Assembly (NCBI GenBank): GCA_036389795.1
Contig: DASVWD010000140.1
Span: 62,001-126,000 of the forward strand
DNA: 64,000 nucleotides
Origin: Longimicrobium sp.
GTDB taxonomy: Bacteria > Gemmatimonadota > Gemmatimonadetes > Longimicrobiales > Longimicrobiaceae
Reading direction: 5' to 3'
In this document: piece by piece, positions 25,815 to 33,664 of the stretch
Layout: the number at the start of each line of letters is the position of its first letter
How positions within the stretch are numbered: the first letter of the stretch is position 1
The notes under the pieces: model-generated
Told to the model about the DNA's origin: nothing
Databases searched by the model: none
Seen by the model: only the letters and a program-made list of their open reading frames with translations
Made by a program: the position numbers and the translations under genes

Positions 25815-27044
25815 ATGATCCCGCTTCCCAACCACGTTACGACGATGCGATTCGGCGCTTTTCGACCGGCCACGTGGGCCGGCTCGCTCTGCCTCCTTGC
25901 CGCCTGCGGCACCGCCTCCGCGAACGGGCCCGACCGGGTGACGATCGACACGCTGGCGAACGGCGTGGTCCAGGTCACGAACCCCGAGCGCGGCGCGTGG
26001 ACCGAATCCACCGCCTGGCGGGCGGTCGAAGACCTGCGCATCGGCAGCGCGGATGGGGGCGGGCCCGACATGCTGGCCATGCCCATGGACGTCGAAGAGG
26101 ACGGTGCCGGGCGGATCTACGTCCTCGACGGGCAGGCGATGGAGATCCGCGTCTTCAACGCGGCGGGGCGGCACGTGCGGAGCTTCGGCCGCCAGGGCGC
26201 CGGGCCGGGCGAGCTCCGCCAGCCGCTCGGGATGACCTGGGGACCGAAGGGCGAGCTGTGGGTGGCCGACTTCGCCAATGCGCGGTACTCGGTCTTCGAC
26301 ACCACGGGCACGTTCCGCCGCTCGTACCTGCGCCACAACAACACCCTCCAGATGCCGTGGCCGGGCGTGGTCGACCAGTCCGGCCGGCTGTACGACACGC
26401 GCAGCAGCGACCAGGACGGCCAGCAGGTGGCGGTTCTTCTCCGCTACGATCCCTCGGTCTCGCGTGCGGAGGCGTTCGCGCTGCCGCACCGGCGGGAGCA
26501 GATGTTCGAGGTGCGGGACGACAGGAGGAGGCTCAGCAACGCCATCCCCGTCCCCTTCGCCCCGCGGGTGGAATGGGCGCTCGCGCCCGACGGCCGGGTC
26601 TGGTCCGGGGGAAGCGAGCGGTACCGTCTCGAGCAGCGCGATGCGGACGGCCGCCTGCTCCGGATAGCCGAGCGGCCGTACACGCCCGTGAAGGTCGAGC
26701 GGGCGGAGCTCGATTCGATCCCCGTCCGGCACCAGGATTTCGTCCAGCGGGGCGGGAAGATCGACCTCGCCGCGGTGCCGAAGGAGAAGCCCGCCTTCGT
26801 TTCCATCCAGGTGGACGACAGGGGATACCTGTGGGTGCGGCCCTCGGCCCCGCTCGGGCAGCAGGGCACCGCGTTCGACGTCTTCGAACCCACTGGAGTC
26901 TACCTGGGCCGCCTCCAGATCCCCCTGGAGATCCCGGAGTTCATGCCGATCTTCGTCCACGGCGCCCACGTCTACAGCGTCACTATGACGGACGAGGGCG
27001 TGCCCCAGGTCGTGCGCTTCCGGCTGGAGGGGCGCGAGGCCTGA
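25815..27044 (+). CDS. 6-bladed beta-propeller lipoprotein
   Basis: A 409-residue exported protein with a lipobox (SLCLLAAC) and a series of propeller blades of the NHL/6-bladed type: EDGAGRIYVLDGQAMEIRVF, GRHVRSFGRQGAGPGEL, GPKGELWVADFANARYSVF and VDDRGYLWVRPSAP. Such proteins bind ligands or partner proteins at the cell surface; no catalytic motif is visible. The start is ATG 25815, which has GAGGG 9 bases upstream; ATG 25845 is an alternative with no ribosome site. It is 5 bp downstream of peptide 3, suggesting a joint function. Confidence 0.85.
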   Translation: MIPLPNHVTTMRFGAFRPATWAGSLCLLAACGTASANGPDRVTIDTLANGVVQVTNPERGAWTESTAWRAVEDLRIGSADGGGPDMLAMPMDVEEDGAGRIYVLDGQAMEIRVFNAAGRHVRSFGRQGAGPGELRQPLGMTWGPKGELWVADFANARYSVFDTTGTFRRSYLRHNNTLQMPWPGVVDQSGRLYDTRSSDQDGQQVAVLLRYDPSVSRAEAFALPHRREQMFEVRDDRRRLSNAIPVPFAPRVEWALAPDGRVWSGGSERYRLEQRDADGRLLRIAERPYTPVKVERAELDSIPVRHQDFVQRGGKIDLAAVPKEKPAFVSIQVDDRGYLWVRPSAPLGQQGTAFDVFEPTGVYLGRLQIPLEIPEFMPIFVHGAHVYSVTMTDEGVPQVVRFRLEGREA

Positions 27045-27074
27045 CGCGCGCCGCATCCTCGCCGTCAGAACGCG

Positions 27075-27106
27075 CCGCAGGGGCTCCCGACACCGGGAGC
27101 CCCTGC
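27075..27106. terminator. Bidirectional hairpin between convergent genes
   Basis: A 13-14 pair stem, CGCAGGGGCTCCCG and complement with a short loop, between the propeller gene and the minus-strand STAS-like gene. No strong T tract on either side. Confidence 0.6.
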
Positions 27107-27132
27107 GTGCGTTGCGGCTGGATAAGGTGCCG

Positions 27133-27498
27133 TCAGTCCTGCGCGGCCAGCCAGTCCAGCGCCTCGTGCTCGGCGTCGAACGTCTGGAACTTGCGCCGGG
27201 AGAAGAGGATCACGGCCAGCAGGGCGATGCGGTGCAGCCCGCCCATCCCCACCACGGCGCTCGCCCGGACGTACGGGGCGTTGTGCGCGGCCATCTCCTT
27301 CATGGCCTGCAGGGCCCGGGCGTCGTAGCGCGCGTCGCGCACGTTGGTGAGGATGCGCAGCGAGCCGGGCGGCTGCGCGGCCACCACCCGGGTGGAGTTC
27401 TCGATCTCGCGCAGCGTCTCGCCCGTGTCGTGGAGGCCGGCGTAGTCGAAGAGGAGGATGCGCTTGCCGCGGTGCTCGATGAACCGTGTGCGCTGCAT
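27133..27498 (-). CDS. STAS/SEC14-like hypothetical protein
   Basis: A 121-residue soluble protein of a widespread uncharacterised family with an alpha/beta STAS-like fold. The motifs HRGKRILLFDYAGL, QPPGSLRILTNV, HNAPYVRASAVVGMGGLHRI and FDAEHEALDWLA match that family. A regulatory, nucleotide- or lipid-binding role is suggested by fold only. It is monocistronic. Confidence 0.75.
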   Translation of the reverse strand: MQRTRFIEHRGKRILLFDYAGLHDTGETLREIENSTRVVAAQPPGSLRILTNVRDARYDARALQAMKEMAAHNAPYVRASAVVGMGGLHRIALLAVILFSRRKFQTFDAEHEALDWLAAQD

Positions 27499-27702
27499 GG
27501 TCTCGGGTCTCCGGGAGGGATGCGGTGGGATGATCGGCCAGTCGCGCGCATGTTAACCCCCGCCTTCGAAACCGCAAGCGCGCGAAAGGACCGCCCCGCG
27601 CTTCGTTTCCGCCTCGAAGTCGAACGATGCGAACACTCGACGAAAGCCGTACCTTCCCGGTCGCGCACTTCGCACTTCGCACCCCACACTTCGCACTGAC
27701 CG

Positions 27703-28389
27703 ATGTTCCTCCCCCTCCACCCGTGGAACCTGACCGTCGCGCAGGCGCGCGAGGTCCAGCTCTCGCTCAGGGAGCGGCTGGTGCCCACCCCACCGCCGGG
27801 GTTCGCGCCGCGGCTGGTGGCGGGGGCGGACGTCTCGGCAGAGAAATTCAGCCGGCGCGGGTACGCGGGGGTGGTCACGGTGGACCTGGCGACGCTGGAG
27901 ACGGTGGAGGAGGCGTCCGCCGTGGTGGACCTCGGCTTCCCGTACGTCCCCGGCTACCTCTCCTTCCGCGAGCTCCCCGCCCTGGCGGCCGCGTGGGAGC
28001 GGCTCGAGCGGCGCCCCGACGTGGTGGTCTTCGACGCGCACGGCTACGCGCACCCGCGCCGCTTCGGGCTGGCGTGCCACGGCGGGGTGCTGCTGGACCT
28101 GCCCTCCATCGGCTGCGCGAAGACGATGTTCGTGGGCGAGCACGGCCCCCTGGCCCCCGGGCGCGGCGCCACGGCGGAGATCGTCGACCGGGGCGAGGTG
28201 GTGGGGGTGGCGCTGCGCACCCGCGACCGCTGCAACCCCGTCTACGTCTCCCGCGGCCACCGGATGGACCTGGACACCGCCGTCGGCATCGTCCTCTCGC
28301 TCAGCCGCTTCCGCATCCCCGAGACCACCCGCCGCAGCCACAACCTGGTCAACGACCTCCGCCGCGCGGACAAGCCCCAGGCGCCGTAG
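27703..28389 (+). CDS. nfi: Endonuclease V (deoxyinosine 3' endonuclease)
   Basis: A 228-residue repair nuclease that cuts the second phosphodiester bond 3' of deoxyinosine. Family landmarks: VAGADVSAEK with the first catalytic Asp, the wedge motif PYVPGYLSFRE, VVVFDAHGYAHPRRFGLA with the second Asp and the His, and SIGCAKTMFVG. The terminal region RGHRMDLDTAVGIVL is also typical. ATG 27703 follows a short GCACTTC array (27663-27695), which therefore overlaps the probable 5' leader. Confidence 0.94.
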   Translation: MFLPLHPWNLTVAQAREVQLSLRERLVPTPPPGFAPRLVAGADVSAEKFSRRGYAGVVTVDLATLETVEEASAVVDLGFPYVPGYLSFRELPALAAAWERLERRPDVVVFDAHGYAHPRRFGLACHGGVLLDLPSIGCAKTMFVGEHGPLAPGRGATAEIVDRGEVVGVALRTRDRCNPVYVSRGHRMDLDTAVGIVLSLSRFRIPETTRRSHNLVNDLRRADKPQAP

Positions 28390-28650
28390 GCCGCGTACGT
28401 CCGGCCGTGCTCGCCGGCGGCGACGCGGAGGCACGAACAGAGCTTCGGCCGTCCCTCGTTGAAACGAGCATTCCGCGGCGGGGGGCGCGGGTGTAACTTG
28501 GGCTCGGGCGCCCCGGTGCGCCCATCGGTCCCCGTTTTGCCAGCCCTCGCTCCGTCTGTGGCGGCGCCGGTCAGAAACCGGCGGCCCGGTCCGTTCCACA
28601 GCGGCTCCGGAGCGCCCGGCCAACCCGACGCTCGAAACTTGCCACCCTCC

Positions 28651-29166
28651 ATGCCTTCGGAAGAGCGCTTGAACGTTACCCAGCTCTTCCTGCAGCACTA
28701 CGACGGGCTCTACCGCTACCTGGTGCGCCTGACCGGCGACCCGGACCTGGCGGCGGACGCTGCGCAGGAAGCGTTCGTGAGGCTCGTCGAGCGGCCGCCC
28801 CAGGACCGCCACGTGCGGGCCTGGCTGTTCGCGGTCGCCACCAACGTGGTGCGCGACACGGCCCGCGCCCGCGCGCGCTGGCTGACCCTGCTGATGGGGT
28901 CGCCGGACCGCGCGCCCATGGGCGACGTGGGCCCGGGGCCCGACCAGGAGGTGGAGCGCTCCGAGCGGCGGCAGATGGTGCGCACGGCGCTGGACCGCCT
29001 GAGCTGGAAGGAGAGGACCGTGCTCCTGATGCGGGAGGAGGGATTCGCCCACCACGAGATCGCCGACGCCGTCGGCACCACGACGGGCTCGGTGGGCACC
29101 ATGATCGCGCGGGCGCTGGCCAAGCTTTCGGCCGAGCTCGCGCCAACGTCGGAGAGCCTGAAATGA
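28651..29166 (+). CDS. ECF-type RNA polymerase sigma factor
   Basis: A 171-residue sigma-70 family factor with region 2 (YRYLVRLTGDPDLAADAAQEAFVRL) and region 4 (LSWKERTVLLMREEGFAHHEIADAVG). ATG 28651 (MPSEERLNVTQLF) is the natural start; upstream reading is Pro/Gly-rich and unsupported. Its stop overlaps the start of the anti-sigma gene (ATGA), the usual arrangement of an autoregulated ECF pair. The 260 bp upstream hold TGTAAC (28493-28498), a possible ECF -35 motif, but no certain promoter. Confidence 0.92.
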   Translation: MPSEERLNVTQLFLQHYDGLYRYLVRLTGDPDLAADAAQEAFVRLVERPPQDRHVRAWLFAVATNVVRDTARARARWLTLLMGSPDRAPMGDVGPGPDQEVERSERRQMVRTALDRLSWKERTVLLMREEGFAHHEIADAVGTTTGSVGTMIARALAKLSAELAPTSESLK

Positions 29167-30080
29167 GACTGCTGGCTGGGCCTCGCCACCCGGGTGACGA
29201 GGACCTGATTCGATACATGGACCACCAGCTCCCCCGCGAGGAGCAGCGCCTGACGGGGGTGCACCTGCGCACCTGCGCCGAGTGCGCCGCGCGCTTCGAG
29301 GAGCTCAGGCGGCGCTCCACCGCGGTGAGCGGGTGGCTGGCCGACCTGGGGGTGGAGCTGCCGGACCCCAACAAGCGCGCCGTGGCCCTGGCCGCGGTGG
29401 AGCGCGCCCGCTTCCGCAGCTCGGCCACCGGCCCGCTGGGGAGCGGCTGGATGCGCGCGGCGGCCATGATCCTGCTGACGGTGGGCTTCGCCCTGGGGAC
29501 GGGGACGGGGCGGGCGTGGCTGGCCGGGGCCATCGTGCGCCTGGCGGGCGACGCCCCGCCGCCCGCGGTGGCCAGGGTGCTGGAGTGGCTGGGCGAGGAC
29601 GAGCGGCTCGCCGCGGACGCGCGGCTGCAGCGCCGCGGCGTGGCCGACTTCGAGGCGCCCTCGGCCGCCGGCCGCCAGGCCAGCCCCACCGACCCGCGCC
29701 CGCCGGTGGCGGCGCTCGCGCCGCCGCCGCCGGGGATGTCGCCGCCGCTGCGCTTCGAGCCCGAGGGGCCCGACGTGGCGCTCTACTTCGACAACATCCA
29801 GCGGGCCGGCTCGGCCACGGTGTGGATCCGCGACGTGCCGGCGGCCAGCGCGCAGGTGGTGGCGCACCTCGCGGGCGAGGCGCTGGTCCCCACGCCCGAG
29901 GGGCTCGCGGTGCGCAACCGCGGCGACTCGCGCGCCGACTACGAGATCACCGTCCCCTCGCGCTTCCGCTACGTGCGCATCCGCATCGGCGAGGGGCAGG
30001 AGATGTTCATCCCGATCCGCAAGAGCAAGCGCGAGTGGATCTGGACCATCAACCTGCAGCGCTCCGCCCTCGAACAGTAG
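29163..30080 (+). CDS. Anti-sigma factor with zinc-binding N-terminus
   Basis: A 305-residue membrane protein. The N-terminal anti-sigma domain has the HX3CXXC zinc motif (HLRTCAEC), one transmembrane helix (AAAMILLTVGFALGTGTG) follows, and the C-terminal part lies outside the membrane with a Pro-rich linker and a beta-rich domain ending EMFIPIRKSKREWIWTINL. It should hold the ECF factor inactive until a cell-envelope signal is received. It overlaps the sigma gene by 4 bp. Confidence 0.88.
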   Translation: MRLLAGPRHPGDEDLIRYMDHQLPREEQRLTGVHLRTCAECAARFEELRRRSTAVSGWLADLGVELPDPNKRAVALAAVERARFRSSATGPLGSGWMRAAAMILLTVGFALGTGTGRAWLAGAIVRLAGDAPPPAVARVLEWLGEDERLAADARLQRRGVADFEAPSAAGRQASPTDPRPPVAALAPPPPGMSPPLRFEPEGPDVALYFDNIQRAGSATVWIRDVPAASAQVVAHLAGEALVPTPEGLAVRNRGDSRADYEITVPSRFRYVRIRIGEGQEMFIPIRKSKREWIWTINLQRSALEQ

Positions 30081-30105
30081 GAGCGCGGGAGACGCGAAAG
30101 GACCG

Positions 30106-30142
30106 GGACCGCCCGGCGCCGTCGGCAGGCGCCGGGCGGTCC
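30106..30142 (+). terminator. Rho-independent terminator of the sigma/anti-sigma operon
   Basis: A perfect 15-pair stem, GGACCGCCCGGCGCC and its complement with a 7-base loop, 25 bp after the anti-sigma stop; the tail is TGTGTTC. Confidence 0.75.
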
Positions 30143-30164
30143 TGTGTTCAAGATGAACTGCATT

Positions 30165-30244
30165 TCTCACACAGAGACACAGAGACACAGAGAACAACAA
30201 GCGTCCTTCAGGCTGTTCTCTGTTCCTCTGTGTCTCTGTGTGAG
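30165..30244. repeat. TCTCACACAGAG-type hairpin, copy 3
   Basis: Arms TCTCACACAGAGACACAGAG (30165-30184 onward) and the complementary CTCTGTGTCTCTGTGTGAG (30226-30244) enclose about 30 bp. The best-preserved copy of this family in the window, downstream of the sigma operon terminator. Confidence 0.85.
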
Positions 30245-30308
30245 TCCCAGGCGGAGCCCGTTCCAGATCGGCACCGTCCGACGTGGCAACGACTTTCGGT
30301 GTCGGCGC

Positions 30309-30337
30309 TTGACAGGACCGGGCGGTGTAAATATCCT
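30309..30337 (+). promoter_or_regulatory. Sigma-70-type promoter of the metal importer
   Basis: TTGACA (30309-30314), a 17-bp spacer and TATCCT (30332-30337). The -35 is perfect and the -10 matches 4 of 6. Transcription would begin near 30344, just before the inverted repeat at 30347. Confidence 0.75.
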
Positions 30338-30346
30338 GTTAGAAGA

Positions 30347-30364
30347 TTTTAAAGCCATTTAAAA
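30347..30364 (+). promoter_or_regulatory. Candidate metal-repressor operator
   Basis: A perfect inverted repeat TTTTAAA-GCCA-TTTAAAA in an otherwise GC-rich region, located at or just after the start of transcription and about 25 bp before the substrate-binding protein gene. Its size and AT content fit operators of the DtxR/MntR or Fur/Zur type, without matching one consensus. Confidence 0.6.
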
Positions 30365-30387
30365 TTCGAATTCGGCCAGTGTGGACG

Positions 30388-31353
30388 ATGCTGGATAGAG
30401 CCGGGAGGTGGAAGGAGGCGGCGAAGAACGCGCTGGCGGCGCTCGCGGTGGCGGGCGCCCTGGCCGCGTGCGCGCCGCCGGAGCCCACGGAGACGCAGGG
30501 GCGCCTGCACGTGGTCGCCACCATCGGGATGATCAAGGACCTGGTGGAGAACGTGGGCGGCGACCACGTGGTGGTGACCGGGCTGATGGGGCCGGGGGTG
30601 GACCCGCACCTCTACAAGGCCAGCGAGGGCGACGTCCGCAAGCTGTACCGGGCGGACGTGATCTTCTACGGCGGGCTGCACCTGGAGGCCAGGATGGCCG
30701 AGGTGCTGGAGGAGATGGGCGAGCGCACCCGCACCGTAGCCGTCACCGGCGCGATCCCCAAGGACAGCCTGCTGGCGCCGCCCGAGTTCAAGGGCGCCTA
30801 CGACCCGCACGTGTGGTTCGACGTGCGTCTCTGGATGATGACCATCGACCGCGTGGAAGAGACGCTGGCGGCGATGGACCCCGCCAACGCCGGCGACTAC
30901 CGCGCCAACGCCGCCCGCTACCGCGCCGAGCTGGATGCGCTGGACCGGTACGTGCGCGCCCAGGCGGCGCGCGTGCCCGACAACAAGCGGGTGCTGATCA
31001 CGGCGCACGACGCCTTCAACTACTTCGGGCGGGCGTACGGCTTCCAGGTGCGCGGCCTGCAGGGGATCAGCACCGCGGCCGAGGCCGGCACCGCCGACGT
31101 GCAGGACCTGGCGCGCTTCATCGCCACGCGGAAGATCCCCGCGGTCTTCGTGGAGTCGTCGGTCCCCTCGCGCACCATCGAGGCGGTGCGCGAGGCGGTG
31201 ACGGCCCGCGGCTACCGGGTGGGGATGGGGGGCTCGCTCTTCTCCGACGCCATGGGCAGCCCGGGGACGCCGGAGGGAAGCTACGTGGGGATGGTCCGCC
31301 ACAACATCGACACCATCGTGGGCGCGCTGCTGCGCGACCCTGACTCCCGCTGA
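30388..31353 (+). CDS. Metal ABC transporter substrate-binding lipoprotein (Mn/Zn type)
   Basis: A 321-residue lipoprotein (lipobox ALAAC) of the cluster A-I binding-protein family (ZnuA, TroA, MntA/PsaA). Metal ligands are visible: His in [14 protein letters not shown], His in [11 protein letters not shown], Glu in [10 protein letters not shown] and Asp in [10 protein letters not shown]. The absence of the long His-rich loop of ZnuA and the His-His-Glu-Asp ligand set favour manganese or iron over zinc. GTG 30379 is an alternative start. It is the first gene after a promoter with an operator-like repeat and lies 8 bp ahead of the ATPase gene. Confidence 0.9.
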   Translation: MLDRAGRWKEAAKNALAALAVAGALAACAPPEPTETQGRLHVVATIGMIKDLVENVGGDHVVVTGLMGPGVDPHLYKASEGDVRKLYRADVIFYGGLHLEARMAEVLEEMGERTRTVAVTGAIPKDSLLAPPEFKGAYDPHVWFDVRLWMMTIDRVEETLAAMDPANAGDYRANAARYRAELDALDRYVRAQAARVPDNKRVLITAHDAFNYFGRAYGFQVRGLQGISTAAEAGTADVQDLARFIATRKIPAVFVESSVPSRTIEAVREAVTARGYRVGMGGSLFSDAMGSPGTPEGSYVGMVRHNIDTIVGALLRDPDSR

Positions 31354-31361
31354 GGAACGGT

Positions 31362-32177
31362 ATGAACGCCATTTCCGCACCCGCCATCGAGGTGAACGAC
31401 CTCACCGTGGCCTACCGCGAGAAGCCGGTGCTGTGGGACGTGGACCTGGAGGTGCCCGCCGGGGTGCTGATGGCCATCGTGGGCCCCAACGGCGCGGGGA
31501 AGTCCACCCTGATCAAGGCCATGCTGGGGCTCGTCCGCGCGGCGGCCGGGCAGGTGCTCTTCTTCGGCCGGCCGTACGCGGAGCAGCGCCGGCTGGTGGC
31601 GTACGTCCCCCAGCGCGGGAGCGTGGACTGGGACTTCCCCACCAGCGTGCTGGACGTGGTGATGATGGGGTGCTACGGCGCGCTGGGGTGGCTCCGGCGC
31701 CCGGGGCGGCAGCAGCGCGAGGCGGCGTGCCGGGCGCTGGAGCAGGTGGGGATGCAGGAGTTCGCGGAGCGGCAGATCTCGCAGCTCTCGGGCGGGCAGC
31801 AGCAGCGGGTGTTCCTGGCGCGCGCCCTGGTGCAGAGCGCGCAGCTGTACCTGATGGACGAGCCGTTCCAGGGGGTCGACGCCAAGACGGAGCGCGCCAT
31901 CGTGGGCGTGCTCCAGGAGCTGCGCCGCCAGGGAAAGACGGTCGTCTGCGTGCACCACGACCTGGAGACGGTGCCCGAGTACTTCGACCAGGTGCTGCTG
32001 CTGAACGTGCGCCGCATCGCCTCGGGGCGGGTGGACGAGGTGTTCACCGAGGAGAACCTGCGGCTCACCTACGGGGGGCGCACGCCCTTTCTCCAGCGCC
32101 GCGGCGGCGGGGTGATGTCGGCGCTCTCGGCGGGGCACGCCGAGCCGCGGCCGATCGGGCGGGCGGCGTTCAGCTAG
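31362..32177 (+). CDS. Metal ABC transporter ATP-binding protein
   Basis: A 271-residue ATPase with Walker [11 protein letters not shown], the family-specific [11 protein letters not shown] block (typical of Mn/Fe/Zn importers), signature LSGGQQQR, Walker [13 protein letters not shown] and switch His in CVHHDLETV. The C-terminal tail after residue 240 is extra and low-complexity. It pairs with the two permeases downstream, from which it is split by a 365-bp repeat block. Confidence 0.93.
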   Translation: MNAISAPAIEVNDLTVAYREKPVLWDVDLEVPAGVLMAIVGPNGAGKSTLIKAMLGLVRAAAGQVLFFGRPYAEQRRLVAYVPQRGSVDWDFPTSVLDVVMMGCYGALGWLRRPGRQQREAACRALEQVGMQEFAERQISQLSGGQQQRVFLARALVQSAQLYLMDEPFQGVDAKTERAIVGVLQELRRQGKTVVCVHHDLETVPEYFDQVLLLNVRRIASGRVDEVFTEENLRLTYGGRTPFLQRRGGGVMSALSAGHAEPRPIGRAAFS

Positions 32178-32206
32178 GGCTGTCGGGCTGGTGGGGGTGG
32201 TCCGGG

Positions 32207-32260
32207 GCGGCTGAAGCCGCGGCAACGACAGCAGAAAGCCTCGCAAACCCCGCGAGGCTT
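32207..32260 (+). repeat. Two-hairpin TGAA-loop element, copy 3
   Basis: GCGGC-TGAA-GCCGC, GGCAACGAC, GCAGA, then the nine-pair AAGCCTCGC hairpin identical to copies 2 and 6. It starts 30 bp after the ATPase stop codon. Confidence 0.85.
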
Positions 32261-32280
32261 CAAACCCGACGATAGACCCG

Positions 32281-32423
32281 CGTGAGGGATGCGCGCCCGG
32301 AGGGCCGGGACACGGGCGCGCCGGGGGTTTGGCGCGAACGTGGCCCGGCGCGGTTGGGCACAGTCGTATCGTGCCCTACCGCGCGCGCAGCCCGGCCCGG
32401 AGCGCAGCGGAGGGACACGCCCA
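32281..32423 (-). repeat. GGGCGTGTCC composite repeat, reverse long copy
   Basis: Complement of the 21135-21280 repeat with few differences, here running CGTGAGGGATGCGC to GGGACACGCCC on the plus strand. It is followed by a GTGCGAAG array, as the arrays precede the other copies. Confidence 0.88.
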
Positions 32424-32542
32424 GACTGCAGTGCGAAGTCCTGAGTGCGAAGTGCGAAGTGCGTTCGTACCCAATTGACCGATACCAATCCTCCCGGTGG
32501 AGGCGAGACTATGTTCCTGGAATTGTTCGCGGCGGCGGGGCG

Positions 32543-33664
32543 ATGATGGCGCTCCCCGACCTCTTCGGCGACTACACGCTGCGCACGGTGGCGCTCGGCG
32601 CGGCGGCGCTGGGCGCGGTGAGCGGCTCGCTGGGCTCGTTCGCGGTGCTGCGCAAGCAGAGCCTGCTGGGCGACGCCATCAGCCACGCGGCGCTCCCCGG
32701 GATCGCGCTGGCCTTCCTCCTCACCGGGAGCAAGGCGTCGCTGGTGCTAGTGCTGGGCGCGGCCGCCGCGGGGTGGCTGGGGACGCTGATCGTGATGCGC
32801 ATCGTGGGCACCACGCGGGTGAAGGAGGACAGCGCGCTGGGGATCGTGCTCTCGGTGTTCTTCGGGCTGGGGCTGGTGCTGCTCACCTACATCCAGAAGC
32901 GCCCCGACGCCAGCCAGGCGGGGCTCGACCGCTTCCTCTTCGGCCAGGCGGCCACGCTGCTGCACCGCGACGTGATCCTGATCGCCTCGCTGGGCGCGGT
33001 GGCGCTCCTGGTGGCGGCGCTCTTCTGGAAGGAGTTCAAGCTGCTGGCCTTCGACCCCGACTTCGGCTCGAGCCTGGGCTTCCCGATGCGGGCGATGGAC
33101 GTGCTGCTCACCTCGGTGCTCGTCCTCTCGATCGTGATCGGGCTGCAGACGGTGGGCGTGGTGCTGATGAGCGCGATGGTGGTGGCGCCGGCGTCGGCCG
33201 CGCGGCAGTGGACCGACCGCACCGGGCGGATGGTGTTCCTGGCCGGGGGCTTCGGGGCGCTGGCCGGGGTCTCGGGCGCGGTGGTGAGCAGCCTGGGGCA
33301 GCACGTGCCCACCGGGCCCACCATCGTGCTCTGCCTGAGCGTGCTGGTGGCGGCGTCGATCGCCTTCGCGCCGAACCGGGGGCTGGCGTGGGAGTGGGTG
33401 CGGCAGCAGCGCAACCGGCGGCGGCTGCACATGGAGGCCGTGCTCGGCGACCTGGCGGCGCTGGCGCGCCAGCACCCGGGGCAGGCGCACGGCCACGCCA
33501 CGGCGGCGCTGGAGGCGATGCACCCGGGTGCGCACCACGAGCTGATGGCGCTGGAGTCGCGCGGGCTGGCGCGGCAGACGGCGGAGGGGGAGTGGGCCAT
33601 CACCCCCGCCGGGCAGGCGCAGGCCGAGCGGCGCGGCGGCCGCCTGAGGGAGGTGGAGCCGTGA
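32543..33664 (+). CDS. Metal ABC transporter permease with winged-helix-like tail, 1
   Basis: A 373-residue permease of the ABC-3 family (ZnuB, TroC, MntC). Its membrane part (about residues 10-285) shows LGDAISHAALPGIALAF, RVKEDSALGIVLSVFFGLG and VGVVLMSAMVVAPASAARQ, typical of the family. The C-terminal ~85 residues are soluble and look like a winged helix: helices with HHELMALESRGLARQ, then WAITPAGQAQAE. Similar permease-regulator fusions exist (Chlamydia YtgCR), which suggests a metal-sensing tail. ATG 32543 or 32546. Stop overlaps the next start. Confidence 0.9.
   Translation: MMALPDLFGDYTLRTVALGAAALGAVSGSLGSFAVLRKQSLLGDAISHAALPGIALAFLLTGSKASLVLVLGAAAAGWLGTLIVMRIVGTTRVKEDSALGIVLSVFFGLGLVLLTYIQKRPDASQAGLDRFLFGQAATLLHRDVILIASLGAVALLVAALFWKEFKLLAFDPDFGSSLGFPMRAMDVLLTSVLVLSIVIGLQTVGVVLMSAMVVAPASAARQWTDRTGRMVFLAGGFGALAGVSGAVVSSLGQHVPTGPTIVLCLSVLVAASIAFAPNRGLAWEWVRQQRNRRRLHMEAVLGDLAALARQHPGQAHGHATAALEAMHPGAHHELMALESRGLARQTAEGEWAITPAGQAQAERRGGRLREVEP

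Larger units (their letters stand above)
32178..32542. other. Repeat block interrupting the metal importer operon
   Basis: Contains, in order, the TGAA two-hairpin element (32207-32260), the GGGCGTGTCC long repeat in reverse (32281-32423) and a GTGCGAAG array (32430-32462). It is the mirror of 21105-21357. There is no obvious new promoter; either transcription passes through the hairpins or the permeases have their own promoter. Confidence 0.7.
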
